Shown: one piece after another, positions 38,374 to 48,954 of the stretch
How positions within the stretch are numbered: position 1 is the first letter of the stretch
Layout of the letters: each line of letters opens with the position of its first letter
NCBI GenBank assembly: GCA_951640165.1
Contig: OX621237.1
Location: 2,108,001-2,172,000, forward strand
Length of the DNA stretch: 64,000 bases
Direction of reading: 5' to 3'
Origin: Pseudoips prasinana
Lineage: Eukaryota; Arthropoda; Insecta; Lepidoptera; Nolidae
The notes under the pieces: generated by a model
Told to the model about the DNA's origin: nothing
The model's input: the letters and a program-made list of their open reading frames with translations, nothing else
The model's database searches: none
Made by a program: the position numbers and the translations under genes

Positions 38374-39796
38374 GGGTAGAGTGGTAGCCAATGAACCACC
38401 AAAAGTTTGAAGATCTCTAGCAAGGTGGTTATTGCAGTCCAAGAACATATTTTTATCTTACCAAATAGGTAATTTAATAAACTACCAAATTGCATTAAAC
38501 ATTTTGAAAAATAATTGCTATTGCCTATTTGATACCGATTTTTAAAAAACAAGGTAAATGGTTCATAGTGTACCCGATGGGGTACACGATGAATCGGGGG
38601 GGTAGGACCGAATGATCCAGGTGGTACACAATGAATCACTGTAATAGAGACACCGATAATTGATTGCTTTTAGTTGAAAATAACTAACACACTTGTAAGT
38701 TTTGTTATTTATTAAGTTTCATACTTATTTTTAAACCTCAAATCAGTCTTAAATGTTAACAAAATCCATCAAAGTTTGTACCTACTCACTAAGTCATATT
38801 ACTGTTATCATATCACAACCAGTTTTTATTTTTATTAAGTGTTAATCACAATTTGTACTTAACAATTACAACAATAATCATTTCGCTCGTCCTCTGTCAT
38901 ATGGCCATAAAATTTATTTGCACAATCCAATAAATACTTATAATGCCGTCTTCTTGTACATCATTAAAAAAATTAGCTTGCATCGTAATGCGGCTCCAAT
39001 CTACATGACGGATTGTTCCGATATTCCTTAATGTATCTTCACAGTGTTGGATAGGGAAGACTTGCTGCTTCGGCTGCCCTGCTTTTCTAATACTCAGCCC
39101 CGACAAATGTCCGTGCGTGATTCCTTTTTTAATAGCTGCTTCCATGTGATGATAACCCTTTTTACGGGTTTGCTGTCCTAGTGTGTTTTGACCCACGTTG
39201 AAATAAACAAATGGTACTCAATGATACTCACATTAACATTCAATGGTTATCTGGAATATTACTCCCCACCTGTTTATATGTGTTAGATGCCATGGCCATA
39301 TAATCAGTGTTACCTACACAAAAGCAATATTTAAGCAAATCCCGCAAAGCGCCACTTACATGTGGTACACAATGAACCGTGGTTCACTGTTTACCCCGTC
39401 TATGTGGCTCACTGCGTACCCATCCCTTCTCAGAAAATGTAAGGTCATTTTTCACACAATAACCTTCTAGAAGTCATTTCAAAAAGTAGTCTCAAACAAG
39501 CGCAAGGACCCTCATTACACATACAATTTACCCATAGTATAATAAGAGCTAGTATAATAAAGTAATTACAAAAAGAAACTCACGATTTTTCCGTCGTTTT
39601 TGATATACAAAACACAAGGACGCGGCGCACTTGTTCATTTATAGCGATAGGCGGCCGGCGCCGGCGACTAGATCAAACTGAGCAGCATGGCAAGCGTGTC
39701 CTTACAAGCTTTTTGCAGGAGCTGGCAACGTTGCGTACTGCCTGTAGGCACGCTGGTTCATACGGTACACGCGGTTCATTGGCTACCACCCTACCC
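38374..39796. mobile_element. 1.42-kb TIR element with iterated subterminal motifs, family unknown
   Basis: Ends GGGTAGAGTGGTAGCCAATG and its inverse CATTGGCTACCACCCTACCC are each flanked by TA (38372-38373, 39797-39798). Variants of GGTACACNNTGAATC or GTGAACC recur near both ends and on both strands (about 38561, 38580, 38621, 39361, 39380, 39402, 39752, 39771). The interior has an antisense frame, listed separately, and a CpG-rich block at 39615-39680. Structure suggests a cut-and-paste DNA transposon, probably a deletion derivative. No DDE triad is visible. Confidence 0.65.
38897..39196 (-). pseudogene. Possible coding remnant inside the TIR element
   Basis: A 99-aa frame contains KKGYHHMEAAIKKGITHGHL and GLSIRKAGQPKQQVFPIQH, which look protein-like (basic, helical, non-repetitive). 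The N-terminal side runs into a subterminal motif, so the start is doubtful. No known domain is recognised. It could be the end of a lost transposase or captured host sequence. Confidence 0.25.
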
Positions 39797-39825
39797 TATA
39801 ATATGTCCCGCGCAATTGGCTAATA

Positions 39826-39930
39826 GAATAGAATACTCTTTATTGTACACCATAAGAATACATATTTCATAGGATATTACATAAACAAGTTGTACAAAGG
39901 GCGGTCTTATCGCATAAAGCGATCTAATCG
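39826..39930 (-). repeat. LINE-tail family 'M' copy
   Basis: Antisense (AATAG)n, ACTCTTTATTGTACACC, GGGCGGTCTTATCGCATAAA. It lies directly outside the TIR element's right end. Confidence 0.6.
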
Positions 39931-40029
39931 CGAGCTAATCCCCACTGATAGAGAAATTCAACCAGAAAGACCTTTTGTAGTAGTTTATGCTTAACTACTA
40001 CAAAAAGTCTACCTTACTATCTTGGGGTT

Positions 40030-40130
40030 GCCGTGGCGGTGTAGCGCGTCGGGGATGTTCGCGGAGTCGTGCGTTTCGCGGTTCGCCGCGATCATGCGGA
40101 AGCGCTGCGCTTCCGTGAAAAAGCTAGTGA
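40030..40130 (-). pseudogene. CpG-rich coding fossil
   Basis: One minus-strand frame reads TEAQRFRMIAANRETHDSAN and IPDALHRHGNPK without a stop over about 33 codons, and strongly favours G/C third positions. Not recognised; likely the C terminus of a retroelement protein. Confidence 0.3.
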
Positions 40131-40479
40131 GAGAATACTACTTGTCACAATAAATAGTTATTATTGCATAATAACAGTGTTACCGTCATCTCCTTTCACT
40201 AATAGAATGTATGTATTTATATAAGTATTTATTTGTTATATGTATGTTGTATATAATATATATATCAATATATTAATATTAATATGTAAATATATTATGA
40301 TTATAAATATATATATATATATATATATATGTAATACCTACGAGCTGTAGGCGTTACTTCAAGATTATTTTCGTACTTTTCGCTCTTAATCTACTAGACT
40401 AGTCTATTAATATTTACTATTTCTTTCTTAAATTGCTACACCCCTATCACTCGTTTAATCGTTCTTCTTGCTGATTTTG
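40131..40479. other. Low-complexity AT-rich DNA
   Basis: Includes (TA)n at 40305-40332 and runs of ATATTAATATTAATATG. No gene. Confidence 0.5.
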
Positions 40480-40610
40480 TCCATCCTAAGGTTGTCTGGA
40501 AGAGATCGCAGTTAGCGATAAGACCGCCCATTGTACCATATTTTATATAACTGTTTACTTTAAATGTAAATCTTGGTGTAAAATAAAGAGTATTTGTATT
40601 GTATTATATT
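40480..40610 (+). repeat. LINE-tail family 'M' copy, sense
   Basis: GGTTGTCTGGAAGAGATCGC, AGCGATAAGACCGCCCATTG, TGTAAAATAAAGAGTATTTG with a (TTGTA) tail. Most complete M copy. Confidence 0.6.
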
Positions 40611-40639
40611 ATAAATAAATAATAAATATGAACATAAAT

Positions 40640-41015
40640 AATTGTTAAAATATTAAAAATATGCCACCACAACATTCACAGATCTAAATCAAGGTTAAGT
40701 CATTTAACATATCAAATGAGTTATTTAAATCGAACAGCGTCAGTTTTATTTGTATACAACCATGACAACAAATAAGTGTACAATCCGCCAGGTCTTCTTC
40801 TTATCGTGTCCATGGCAAGAATTATATTTTATCTTCCCAAAATTGGGCAACGCTGACCGCTTTGGCTGAAGCGTCATACAAGTCCTGAATGAAACAAGAG
40901 ACTGGATAAGAAGGGCAATCAGATAAATGTGCCATACTTTGGGGTGACACGCCGCACTCGCAGTTGTTTAGTGATGTGGGAATGTAACCCTTCCTGATGA
41001 GCTCTAGCGCTCTTA
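40640..41015 (-). pseudogene. LINE 3' end with CECG...H...CP tail
   Basis: The minus-strand frame reads RKGYIPTSLNNCECGVSPQS, MAHLSDCPSYPVSCF and DLYDASAKAVSVAQFWEDKI, then stop. A Cys-x-Cys...His...Cys knuckle followed by a helical tail is common at the C terminus of LINE RT proteins in insects. The rest is missing. Confidence 0.55.
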
Positions 41016-41084
41016 CTCACACCCTGTATCAGAGCATTAACACAATAATACTATTAACTAGAGTTCACAGTCAATTGCTCTCAC

Positions 41085-41235
41085 TGGGCCGTATTGGCGA
41101 GGTTCAGATACAGATGGGTGCCGCCGTCTCAGTTATAGTCGTAGACAACAGTCGTTAAGCCAAGTCAGAAGCCTATTGAGCGGCTTCTACAAAGTCTAGC
41201 ACTAGGCTAACCACTACTCATACGATCACGGTACT
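41085..41235 (-). repeat. Block N, antisense
   Basis: TAGTCGTAGACAACAGTCG, CAAGTCAGAAGCCTATTGAG and TAGGCTAACCACTACTCATA. Confidence 0.55.
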
Positions 41236-41379
41236 TTTACTGTCCATTTCCTGGAATCAGTTGTCATAGAACAGAAAACGCTACGTAAAGCATATATAGC
41301 CCACTTAAATAATGCTACCGTTTAGGACTACCCAAAGGTTACTGGAGCTTACCAACGGTTGCGGTAGCATACGACCCAA

Positions 41380-41842
41380 CTCGCTTGCAAGAGTTCTTGG
41401 GATATAAAAACTACGCAAAAGAGGTGGCGGAGCGAGAACGGGGGACATCGGCGGAGCGAGAACGGGCGTCGGAGGGCGCATATCGCCAATCTCCGGCCTC
41501 CATGAGGACTGGCATGCGGGCGGTGGACTTGGGGCAGTCAACCGTCCGACCAGAATAGGCCTGAGACGGTGGCGCGACGTGTTCCGCGCGCGCCTCTCTT
41601 GAGGAGGGGGGCAAAAATGCCCCCGACGGAAGTGGGGCTCACTAAAAAGGGGGCCAGCGCCTGTCCAGACTGCGGTGAATGCGCGAGCGAATCCCGTAGT
41701 CTGGACTGTAGGTGGCTGAAGAACCCCGTGGGGTTTTAATCGGTAAACCCAGCCCTACCATCTGGCTGGGAGTCCGACATACCCCGTCACTTCCCCAGTG
41801 GCGGGACGACCCATAAAGGATTTCCACACGTTACAAAAAAAA
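41380..41842 (+). mobile_element. R1-like LINE 3' end with 13-bp TSD
   Basis: The leading frame reads LQEFLGYKNYAKEVAERERG and runs about 56 codons to a stop near 41558. It includes a duplicated AERERG/TSAERERAS unit. A GC-rich 3' UTR (GAACCCCGTGGGGTTTTAAT, CTGGCTGGGAGTCCGACATA) ends with eight A's. GCATACGACCCAA (41367) and GCATACAACCCAA (41843) flank it. The 3' UTR style recalls R1-group elements of moths; that assignment is from memory. Confidence 0.6.
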
Positions 41843-41855
41843 GCATACAACCCAA

Positions 41856-42155
41856 AAGAATTATATAGGAACACAAAACGAGCGGCCTACCTCATTTAGA
41901 TACCTTAATAGTCCATACAGAGAGCCCTCTGGGCGTGCCATAATGTTTTATTTGACAAGTGTTGTCAGGAGATCGTTATGGAGCGTCATAACCGAGCAAA
42001 CTACTTCAGTATATAATAGGCCGGCTTGCACTGCCGGTACTATGATACTTATGTAGGTACTTATGCGGGTTCGGTACCATCGGTTACGTTTTGCTAGTAT
42101 AAAGTAAAACTGGAACAAAAAAGAGGAAGCGGTTATGGATTTTTCTGGTGATATA
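41856..42155. other. Unassigned DNA
   Basis: No gene or recognised repeat. Confidence 0.3.
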
Positions 42156-42470
42156 TCTATACATACAATAAAATCGTAGGAAAGTCAAAACTGTTCATTG
42201 AATATTTTTAAAAAAGGATACTTGGGGGGTGATCTACAATCGATATCGAAGCCAAAAATATAGTTTTTAGAATTTTTGTCTGTTTGTATGTATGTATGTC
42301 CGGGCTAAACTCATAAAGTACTGCATGGATTTACTTCAAATTTTGCATGAATATTACTAAGAGGTCGGGTCAACATATAGGCTACATATTATCATGCTAT
42401 CATCTAAGGAGGAGAAGCTGTGATAATTTATAAAGTTTAACGCGGGTAAAACCGCGGGGCACAGCTAGTA
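42156..42470 (-). repeat. CTAGCTGTGCCCCGCGG dispersed repeat, antisense
   Basis: Antisense ATCTATACATACAATAAAAT start, CGATATCGAAGCCAAAAATA, and ACCGCGGGGCACAGCTAGTA end. Same type as 35538 and 60980. Confidence 0.72.
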
Positions 42471-42639
42471 AGCGATATAATGTCGGGACCTTTTAAATTT
42501 TGGAATTATAATACTACATTTGAATACTTCTACTTGAACATTTACATTTGTAAGCTACACAACGGACTACAAATGTAGCACGCACAAGTCCAAGAGGTTC
42601 TTGTGTTACTATTATTGTTTTTTTAATAAATTAATACAT

Positions 42640-42905
42640 AAAAAAGGTTTTTATTCACGTAGACTTTAAAAAAGCGCTTGTAAATAGTCAGAACATGTTT
42701 GTAGTAATATAGTTGTATGCAATGATAGATATCATTGCTATAATAAAATAAATTTTATAATGTGTACCTAAATATCTATGTTACTAGAAATAATAATGTT
42801 AGCTCGTATCAAGTTATTGTCAAGAGATTATGTTTAATTATCTAATTTAAGTCTAATATTTTTACTACATATTGTTAATAAATTAAATGTTCCTATTTAT
42901 AATAG
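42640..42905 (-). mobile_element. L-family 3' end, antisense
   Basis: AAAAGGTTTTTATTCACGTAG, AAAAAGCGCTTGTAAATAGTC, then ATCAAGTTATTGTCAAGAGA. 5'-truncated. Confidence 0.6.
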
Positions 42906-43110
42906 AAACAATAATAAAATAAATTGTCAATTTTCCTGTCGCCTCCCGACTAAGGAGAGGTTGGGCATAGCATTATTTATCTCCAAAGAAATTAATTGAA
43001 AACTACTTGACCTAGAAAGCTGTAACTTTTTTTATTCATAATATTATGCGGTAATATTTAAGTATAGATTTACGCTATACTCAAAAATTGGATATCATAA
43101 CACTCCATTT

Positions 43111-43567
43111 AATAGCATTATTGAATAAGAATTGCCAAGTTGAAGTGGCAGTGGGCAGGGCACATAGCTCGTGGAGCCGACGGCCGCTGGAGCGGAAAGG
43201 TTCTCGAGTGGCGATCACGAACCGGAAGACGCAGCGTGGGCAGGCCCCCTACAAGATGGACAGATGATCTTGTGCGAGTCGCTGGAAATCGCTGGATGCG
43301 GATAGCGCAGGACCGGCAATTGTGGAGATCTTTAGGGGAGGCATTTGTCCAGCAGTGGACGTCTTTCGGCTGATATACATACATACATAGACTCACGCCT
43401 GTTTCCCAGAGGGGTAGGCAGAGACAACGGATTTTCATTTGTCACGATCTTTGCATACTTCTTTTGCCTCGATTACTGTCATTATATTCTTCATACATGC
43501 TCGCCGGTTTAGGGTACTTGTGCATGGGATGGCGGCTGATATGATGATGATGAATAGCATTATTGAA
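43111..43567 (+). mobile_element. RTE LINE 3' end with 15-bp TSD
   Basis: AATAGCATTATTGAA flanks it at 43111-43125 and 43553-43567. The frame 43140-43373 is the intact RT C terminus: KWQWAGHIARGADGRWSGK, GRRSVGRPPTRWTDDLV, then DRQLWRSLGEAFVQQW and stop. The 3' tail CGGCTGATATGATGATGATG is interrupted after CGGCTGATAT by another LINE tail (43377-43532). 5'-truncated; RTE clade by motif. Confidence 0.75.
43377..43532 (-). mobile_element. LINE tail nested in the RTE end
   Basis: Antisense (CATA)n, GACTCACGCCTGTTTCCC and GAGGGGTAGGCAGAGACAAC, then ATGCTCGCCGGTTTAGGGTA, match the tail at 63694-63973. CGGCTGATAT is duplicated around it (43367 and 43533). Confidence 0.65.
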
Positions 43568-44286
43568 ATTCAAATTCTAATTCAAAACTTTTTATTGTGG
43601 TCCATAGGTCAAAAGTTGTTACAGTCACAAATATATTATGTTCAGCTATGTCCAGCCATTTAGGCGTACAATATTTATTTAATTACAGTCAGTTATACAA
43701 TCACATTAATACAATTATTTTTATAAGATATACACTATGTTAAAACAATTTAATACGTGTCATTTAATTATTAAATCACCAAAAATTATTACTTATTTTA
43801 AAGTCAGGTACATTAATTCTTATCTTAGTTATGATACATATTTTACTTAGCAGAGTCATTCTTAAGCGTGATTGAATTTATCTATGAGGAAATCGTTCAA
43901 TGTATAATATGATTTGTAAACCAGAAAATCATGAAGGTTCTTTTTATAAAGCTGGTTATCTGAAATGCACCTGATTGACCTTGGGATGTTGTTGTATATA
44001 CGTAAGGCAACGCAGAAAACACTTTCATGAAGCAAGTGGGTCTTGCTGGGCACTACATGTAGTTTGTCCCTATGACGTGCTCGTTCACGATGAGCAAACA
44101 TCTCAATATTAGATTTAACAAATACTGCACATTCGTAAATATATAAGCAGGGAAGTGTAAGTATTTTTAAATTTATGAAGGACGATCGGCAGGAGTCTGT
44201 TTGTTTTAATGTACACATTGACCTAATACAGCGTTTCTGGGCTATAAATGCGCGATTTTTATCGGTTGAATTACCCCAAAATAATA

Positions 44287-45568
44287 GGTCTTTACCTATG
44301 AAATTGCCGTTTTGTATGAAAAAATTTAAACGAATTTTTTTCATGAATTTTTTTATTTGTATTAATCGAAGTAATCACCCATGCAATCAATGCATCTTTG
44401 CCATCGCAGTGGCAGTTTATTGATGCCCTTCTTAAAGAAATCAGCTGGACGGGAGGCAACAAATTCTTCAAAGGCATTTTGTACTGCCTCTCGGGTATTG
44501 AATTTTTTTCCCGCCAAGAAGTTATCCAAATTCTGGAAAAAGTAGTAGTCTGTAGGCGCAAGGTCTGGTGAGTAGGGCGGATGACGGAGAGCTTCCAACC
44601 CCAGTTCTTGCAACTTGGAGACCGTCTGCTGTGCAGTATGAGGTCGCGCGTTGTCGTGCAGGAGCAGCGGAGACGAGCGATTGACCAATGCTGGTTGGAG
44701 ATGCGCCAGCTTCTCCATCATTGTGCTCAGTTCTTCACAGTACACATCTGCAGTAATGCTCACCCCGTTTGGTAAGAAGCTGTGATGAATCACACCGGCG
44801 CTAGACCACCAAACAGTGACCATCACTTTTCTAGGGGTAAGTTTTCGTTTAGGGCATTGTTTAGGTGCTGAACCAGGATCCAACCAACTTGCTGAGCGCT
44901 TGCGGTTATCAAACAGAATCCATTTTTCATCGCAGGTAACAATGCGGTTCAAAATTCCTTCATTTGTGTGTCTGTTGAGCAGTGCAAGGCACGTCTCGAC
45001 GCGTACTTCGCGCTGGCGATCATTGAGTTCGTGGGGCACCCATTTGTCAAGCTTTTTTACCTTGCCAATTTGACGCAAATGGACCAATATTGTTTTGACG
45101 CTAACGTCGAAAGCTGCTGCTAATTCAGCCGTAGATTGTGTATCATCAGCTTCCACAACCGCCTTTAATTCGTCATTGTCGACCAAAGTCTTCGGACGAC
45201 CGCGAGGTTCATTTTTCAGGTCGAAATTTCCAGAACGGAAGCGAGCAAACCAATAACAGGTGGTGCGTTGGTTTGTAGTGTTAGCTCCGTAAACGTCGTT
45301 GATGTTGCGTGCCGCTTGTGCCGCGTTGCTGCCACGACGGTACTCATATTCCATAATTACTCGAATTTTTAACGTATCCATGATGACGAAAAAGATTGAA
45401 ATGCGATGAAAATGTAACACTAATCAATAAAGAAATGACTACTTTTGGAAAAAAGAATCCATGTTTTTAAAATAAAATTAATTTGAAATTAGAATTCTTA
45501 GCCAAACAAAAATTATTTTGATTTGAAATGGCCAGTACTGCAGAACGGCAATTTCATAGGTAAAGACC
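44287..45568 (-). mobile_element. Complete mariner element, copy 1 (1282 bp)
   Basis: TIRs of about 28 bp start GGTCTTTACCTATGAAATTG and differ by one base. TA flanks both sides (44285-44286, 45569-45570). Same length as the copy at 54525-55806. In the stretches I compared, the only differences are two substitutions in the 5' leader. It is inserted into the RT frame of the LINE. Confidence 0.92.
44362..45381 (-). CDS. Mariner DD34D transposase, intact
   Basis: 339 aa from the Met of MDTLKIRVIMEYEYRRG; an upstream in-frame Met would add 13 residues, which is less usual for the family. Two helix-turn-helix regions (about 1-50 and 65-110, with the GRPKTLVD linker) bind the TIR. Catalytic residues: D in VTCDEKWILFDN, D in LLHDNARPHTAQ, and D in YSPDLAPTDYYFF, 34 residues after the second. 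WVPHEL is also present, and the C-terminal INKLPLRWQRCIDCMGDYFD is typical. By eye it resembles the cecropia/Hsmar1-type subfamily. Protein is identical to the second copy. No lesion seen. Confidence 0.92.
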   Translation of the reverse strand: MDTLKIRVIMEYEYRRGSNAAQAARNINDVYGANTTNQRTTCYWFARFRSGNFDLKNEPRGRPKTLVDNDELKAVVEADDTQSTAELAAAFDVSVKTILVHLRQIGKVKKLDKWVPHELNDRQREVRVETCLALLNRHTNEGILNRIVTCDEKWILFDNRKRSASWLDPGSAPKQCPKRKLTPRKVMVTVWWSSAGVIHHSFLPNGVSITADVYCEELSTMMEKLAHLQPALVNRSSPLLLHDNARPHTAQQTVSKLQELGLEALRHPPYSPDLAPTDYYFFQNLDNFLAGKKFNTREAVQNAFEEFVASRPADFFKKGINKLPLRWQRCIDCMGDYFD

Positions 45569-47879
45569 TAATATTATTCCATATCTTAGTGTTGAATTAA
45601 CATAACCATGATAAGCTGTTAATATAGCCGATTGATTTGAAATTTTTGTCAGTCTATACAGTGCATATGAAAATTGACTAAGCTTTTTGCAGATATGGTC
45701 TATGTGTACTTTCCAGTTTATTTTGCTATCGATATATAATCCTACGAATTTGGTATCTGTCCTTTCTTCAATGTTATTTTCTAAATATCTTATGTTAAGT
45801 GGTTTTATTTTGTTTGGCCTTTGTTTGAATAATATTATAGTAGTTTTTTGAAAATTGATTCTTAAATTATTATCATTAAGGTATTCTATTATTAGTTCAA
45901 GTGATTTATTAATGTCAGTTTCTAAATTAATTACTGTGTCATTAGCAAATAAAATGGTACTGTCGTCAGCAAATAGTGTCATATCATGTTTTATTATGGA
46001 AGGCATGTCATTAATGTATATTAAAAATAGAAGAGGACCTAAGACGCTCCCCTGTGGTACACCATACTTGACAGTTCTAGTCTCCGAGACATATGTTTTT
46101 TCTGTTTTTGTTACAGGGTCAAGTCTTTTTATCTCCGTGATCTGTTGTCTGTTATCTAGATACGATTTTATGAGACAGTATACATTGCCTCGTACACCAT
46201 TTGCATAAAGCTTGTTTAGTAGAATTTTGTGGTCTACGCGGTCGAAGGCTTTTGACATGTCCATAAATAATGCTATAGCAGGTAAACCTTTGTCCAGACT
46301 CTTCATAACTTTATGTAGAAAATTATATACAGCTATATTAATAGATTTCTCCTTCCTAAAACCAAATTGTACTGGTGTGAAAATGTTATGCTTTTCAAAA
46401 AAGTCGTACAGAGTTTTGTGTATTACCTTCTCAAATATTTTAGCAAATATAGTGACTAAAGCAATCGGTCTATAATCACTAACATTTGACTTGTCACCTT
46501 TTTTAAATATTGGTTTTATTATTGTTAATTTGAGCTGGTCTGGGAAACGACCTTTTTCTATACATAGGTTGATAATGTGACTTAAAGGATGGGAAATCAC
46601 ACTCGCAGCATCTTTTATTATGCTTGTTGTTATTCCATCACAACCAGCACTGGAAGTATTTTTTAGATTCATAATTATTGTCATTGATAGTAATGTCATT
46701 GGGAGTAATCGGTTTCATAAAGATTGAATTAGAAGAGTAAGTAAAATAATTAATATTATTATTTCTTATTTTGTCCTTGGGTTTTAATTTGTCATGATTA
46801 GCAATATCTAAAAAGTAATCGTTGAATATGTTTGCAATGTCAGTAGTATTATAAACATTTTTATTTTGAGTTTTCAAATGATGAATACCTTCTGCTGGAT
46901 ATTGATATTTAATCTGGTTAATGACTTTCCAGGTTGCTTTCGATTTGTTGGTAGCGGTCTTAATGTAATAAGCGTTTTGGCTCTTTTTTGTGCACCATAT
47001 TATATGTTTAAATCGTTGTGCAAATGTCTTATAAACTTTTTTGTTTTCGCTAGTTTTCATTTTACGGTATTTCCATAAAAGCTCCCTTTTGCGCTTACTA
47101 CATATTTTAATGCCTTTCGATATCCACTTTGGTTTGGTTTTTGAAGTTATTTTAACTCTTTTCATAGGAAAACAGAGGTCATAAATTAATTTAAAAATAC
47201 CATGAAACTCATTGAAAGAACCATCTGGTACTATGCATTTATAAACATCATTAAATGTAATTTGTTTTAAATATTTTAGAAAAACCATTCTATTAGTTTT
47301 ACTGTAGTCTCTTATGTGAATAAACCAGTGACTCAAAGTACATAGCTTTTTTACTGGAACTTTTAGAATTAGAGCGGAATGGTCAGAGAGAGCCAGTTCT
47401 TTAATGTCACCTTTACATCCTCTTATGTTATGAGCTATATTATCAATGCAAGTGTTACTGCTAATACGTGTTGCTTGTTTAAATTGGAGATTTAAATTGA
47501 AGCTTATTAATAATTCCGTAAATTCACGAGAGAGTTTAGTTTGTGTTAGAATATTTATATTAAAATCCCCACACAATATTATTTTATTATTATTTGAACT
47601 GAGTTTGGCTAGTATTATTTTTAAAGTAAAGATAAAATTATTTATTGAATCAGCGGAGTTGTTGGGTGGTCTGTAGACACACAAAATGTAAATTTTATGA
47701 TTTAATAATTCAATAGCACTACATTCTATTGTGTTTAATATAGACAACTTATTAATGTCAGATAATTCCCTACACTACATTCCATTTTTTATTAATATAC
47801 AGGAACCTCCATGCCTTCTGAATCTCATACAATGGGATACTAATTATTATCGTCCTATTGGTCGGCAACGCGTCAGTGA

Positions 47880-48025
47880 TGTTTATTTTTTATATTAGAA
47901 GGCGACAAACGAGCAAGTGGGTCACCTGATGGTAAGTGATCACCGCTGCCCATGTACACTCGCAACACCAGCGTGGTCGCGGGCAGCATACAAGTGTTGC
48001 TGACCCCTCCCCCTGTATTACTTCA
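47880..48025 (+). repeat. Dispersed repeat with GGTCACCTGATGG motif
   Basis: AAGGCGACAAACGAGCAAGT, TCACCTGATGGTAAGTGATC, ACTCGCAACACCAGCG and ACAAGTGTTGCTGACCCC match 247-500. Confidence 0.6.
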
Positions 48026-48049
48026 AATGAGCCAAATGATTTATGGAAC

Positions 48050-48105
48050 TTTTTTATTAGCCGAAATGTGTCCCACTGCTGAGCAAAGGCCTTAGTTTAC
48101 AGATT
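48050..48105 (-). pseudogene. Decayed RTE tail scrap
   Basis: TTAGCCGAAATGTGTCCCAC, TGCTGAGCAAAGGCCTTAG; very short and diverged. Confidence 0.4.
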
Positions 48106-48454
48106 TCCCTGTCTTTCAAAATTTCAGACCAGTCGTTTCAAAACGACTTCAGATCACTTTCAGATCTCCGTATTTGGATTTTAGTTATTAAATGTAAGTG
48201 ATTATTTACCCATTATTTACCTAAATAAGCTAATATATTGTAGTCCATTTGCTAATTTCCAAACAGAATAACTTAATTAAACATGATATTAATACGGTCA
48301 GAATTCAAATTAACGTCACTCATTAACAAACACAAACAAACCTGAAATGATTGAAACACATAATAACACCTGCCTATTCACATTTATGAACAGAGTCAGT
48401 GGCAGACACCCGAAAACTTATGTACAGTCAATAAACAATATAATATAACCTCCT
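48106..48454. other. Unassigned AT-rich DNA
   Basis: No gene or recognised repeat. Confidence 0.3.
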
Positions 48455-48615
48455 GCTTGAATTTCGGCCGCGGCGAGTCTCAATGGACATTAGCCATCTG
48501 CGCAGGATATATTATAGTACACATGTGTGCGCAAACACATCCAATCCAACACTCTCATGATCCGATGGAACGACACGACTGAAAAGAGGTCAGATACTGG
48601 TCCGATACCTGTACG
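48455..48615 (+). repeat. Block O
   Basis: TTTCGGCCGCGGCGAG, CTCAATGGACATTAGCCATC, TCATGATCCGATGGAACGAC and GAAAAGAGGTCAG match 14770-14945. Confidence 0.55.
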
Positions 48616-48730
48616 AGAGCTTTTTATGAGAGTTGCACAGTGAAAGTAAAATGATAAGACTGCTACGTTTGTTGCACAAACAATAATAACGGCCGAAAAC
48701 TGTATAGGGAGTGAGAAAAAGATTATTAAG

Positions 48731-48759
48731 GACTATATTGTATAAAATACAATATAGTC
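48731..48759. repeat. Perfect 13-bp hairpin, 3-nt loop
   Basis: GACTATATTGTAT, AAA, ATACAATATAGTC. Stands alone; no context. Confidence 0.6.
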
Positions 48760-48954
48760 ACCAATTGGAGCCACCAAATTCAAATATAAATACATATAAA
48801 CAACTTTTGGGGTGAGCCATCACTTAGGGGTATAAAAAATTATAACCTATATTCGGACTCGGTATACAAAAACAATTTCATAGAAATCGTCGCATTTGGT
48901 AACAAAGACGAGACGAGAGAATTTTAAATATAAGTATATAGATGTATAATAAAT
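48760..48954. other. Unassigned AT-rich DNA
   Basis: No gene or recognised repeat. Confidence 0.3.

Larger units (their letters stand above)
43562..47830 (-). mobile_element. Jockey/CR1-type LINE, 5'-truncated, split by mariner
   Basis: Extends on the minus strand from inside the endonuclease (near 47830) to a 3' end AATAAAAAGTTTTGAATTAG with a (TTGAAT)-like tail near 43562. With the 1282-bp mariner removed, about 3 kb of LINE remains. There is no ORF1. The 3' UTR is about 300 bp and AT-rich. Confidence 0.75.
43862..47830 (-). pseudogene. LINE ORF2 (endonuclease-RT), interrupted
   Basis: The endonuclease part is partial: RRHGGSCILIKNG, a TAG stop at 47775-47777, then YILCVYRPPN, IILCGDFNINIL and LALSDHSALILKV. 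A frameshift near 46640-46700 separates it from the RT: SSAGCDGITTSII, VSDYRPIALVTIF, VQFGFRKEKSINIA, FMDMSKAFDRVDH, YGVPQGSVLGPLLFLIYIND and the FADD active site. After STLRYGII the mariner intervenes, and the tail (FWGNSTDKNRAF...YNNIPRSI...LIDKF) continues at 44344 down to 43862. Lesions are one stop, one frameshift and one insertion. It would copy the LINE RNA at a nicked target. Different subfamily from the LINE at 26.6 kb. Confidence 0.78.

Noticed and set aside
41305..41827. Three GC-rich minus-strand frames
   Set aside because: They overlap the R1-like 3' end, whose poly(A), TSD and coding remnant are on the plus strand. GC-rich DNA gives long chance frames.
44581..45073. Open frames on the strand opposite the first mariner transposase (and the mirror frames at 55020-55512)
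   Set aside because: They lie wholly within the transposase gene in antisense, have no domain and repeat identically in the second copy.
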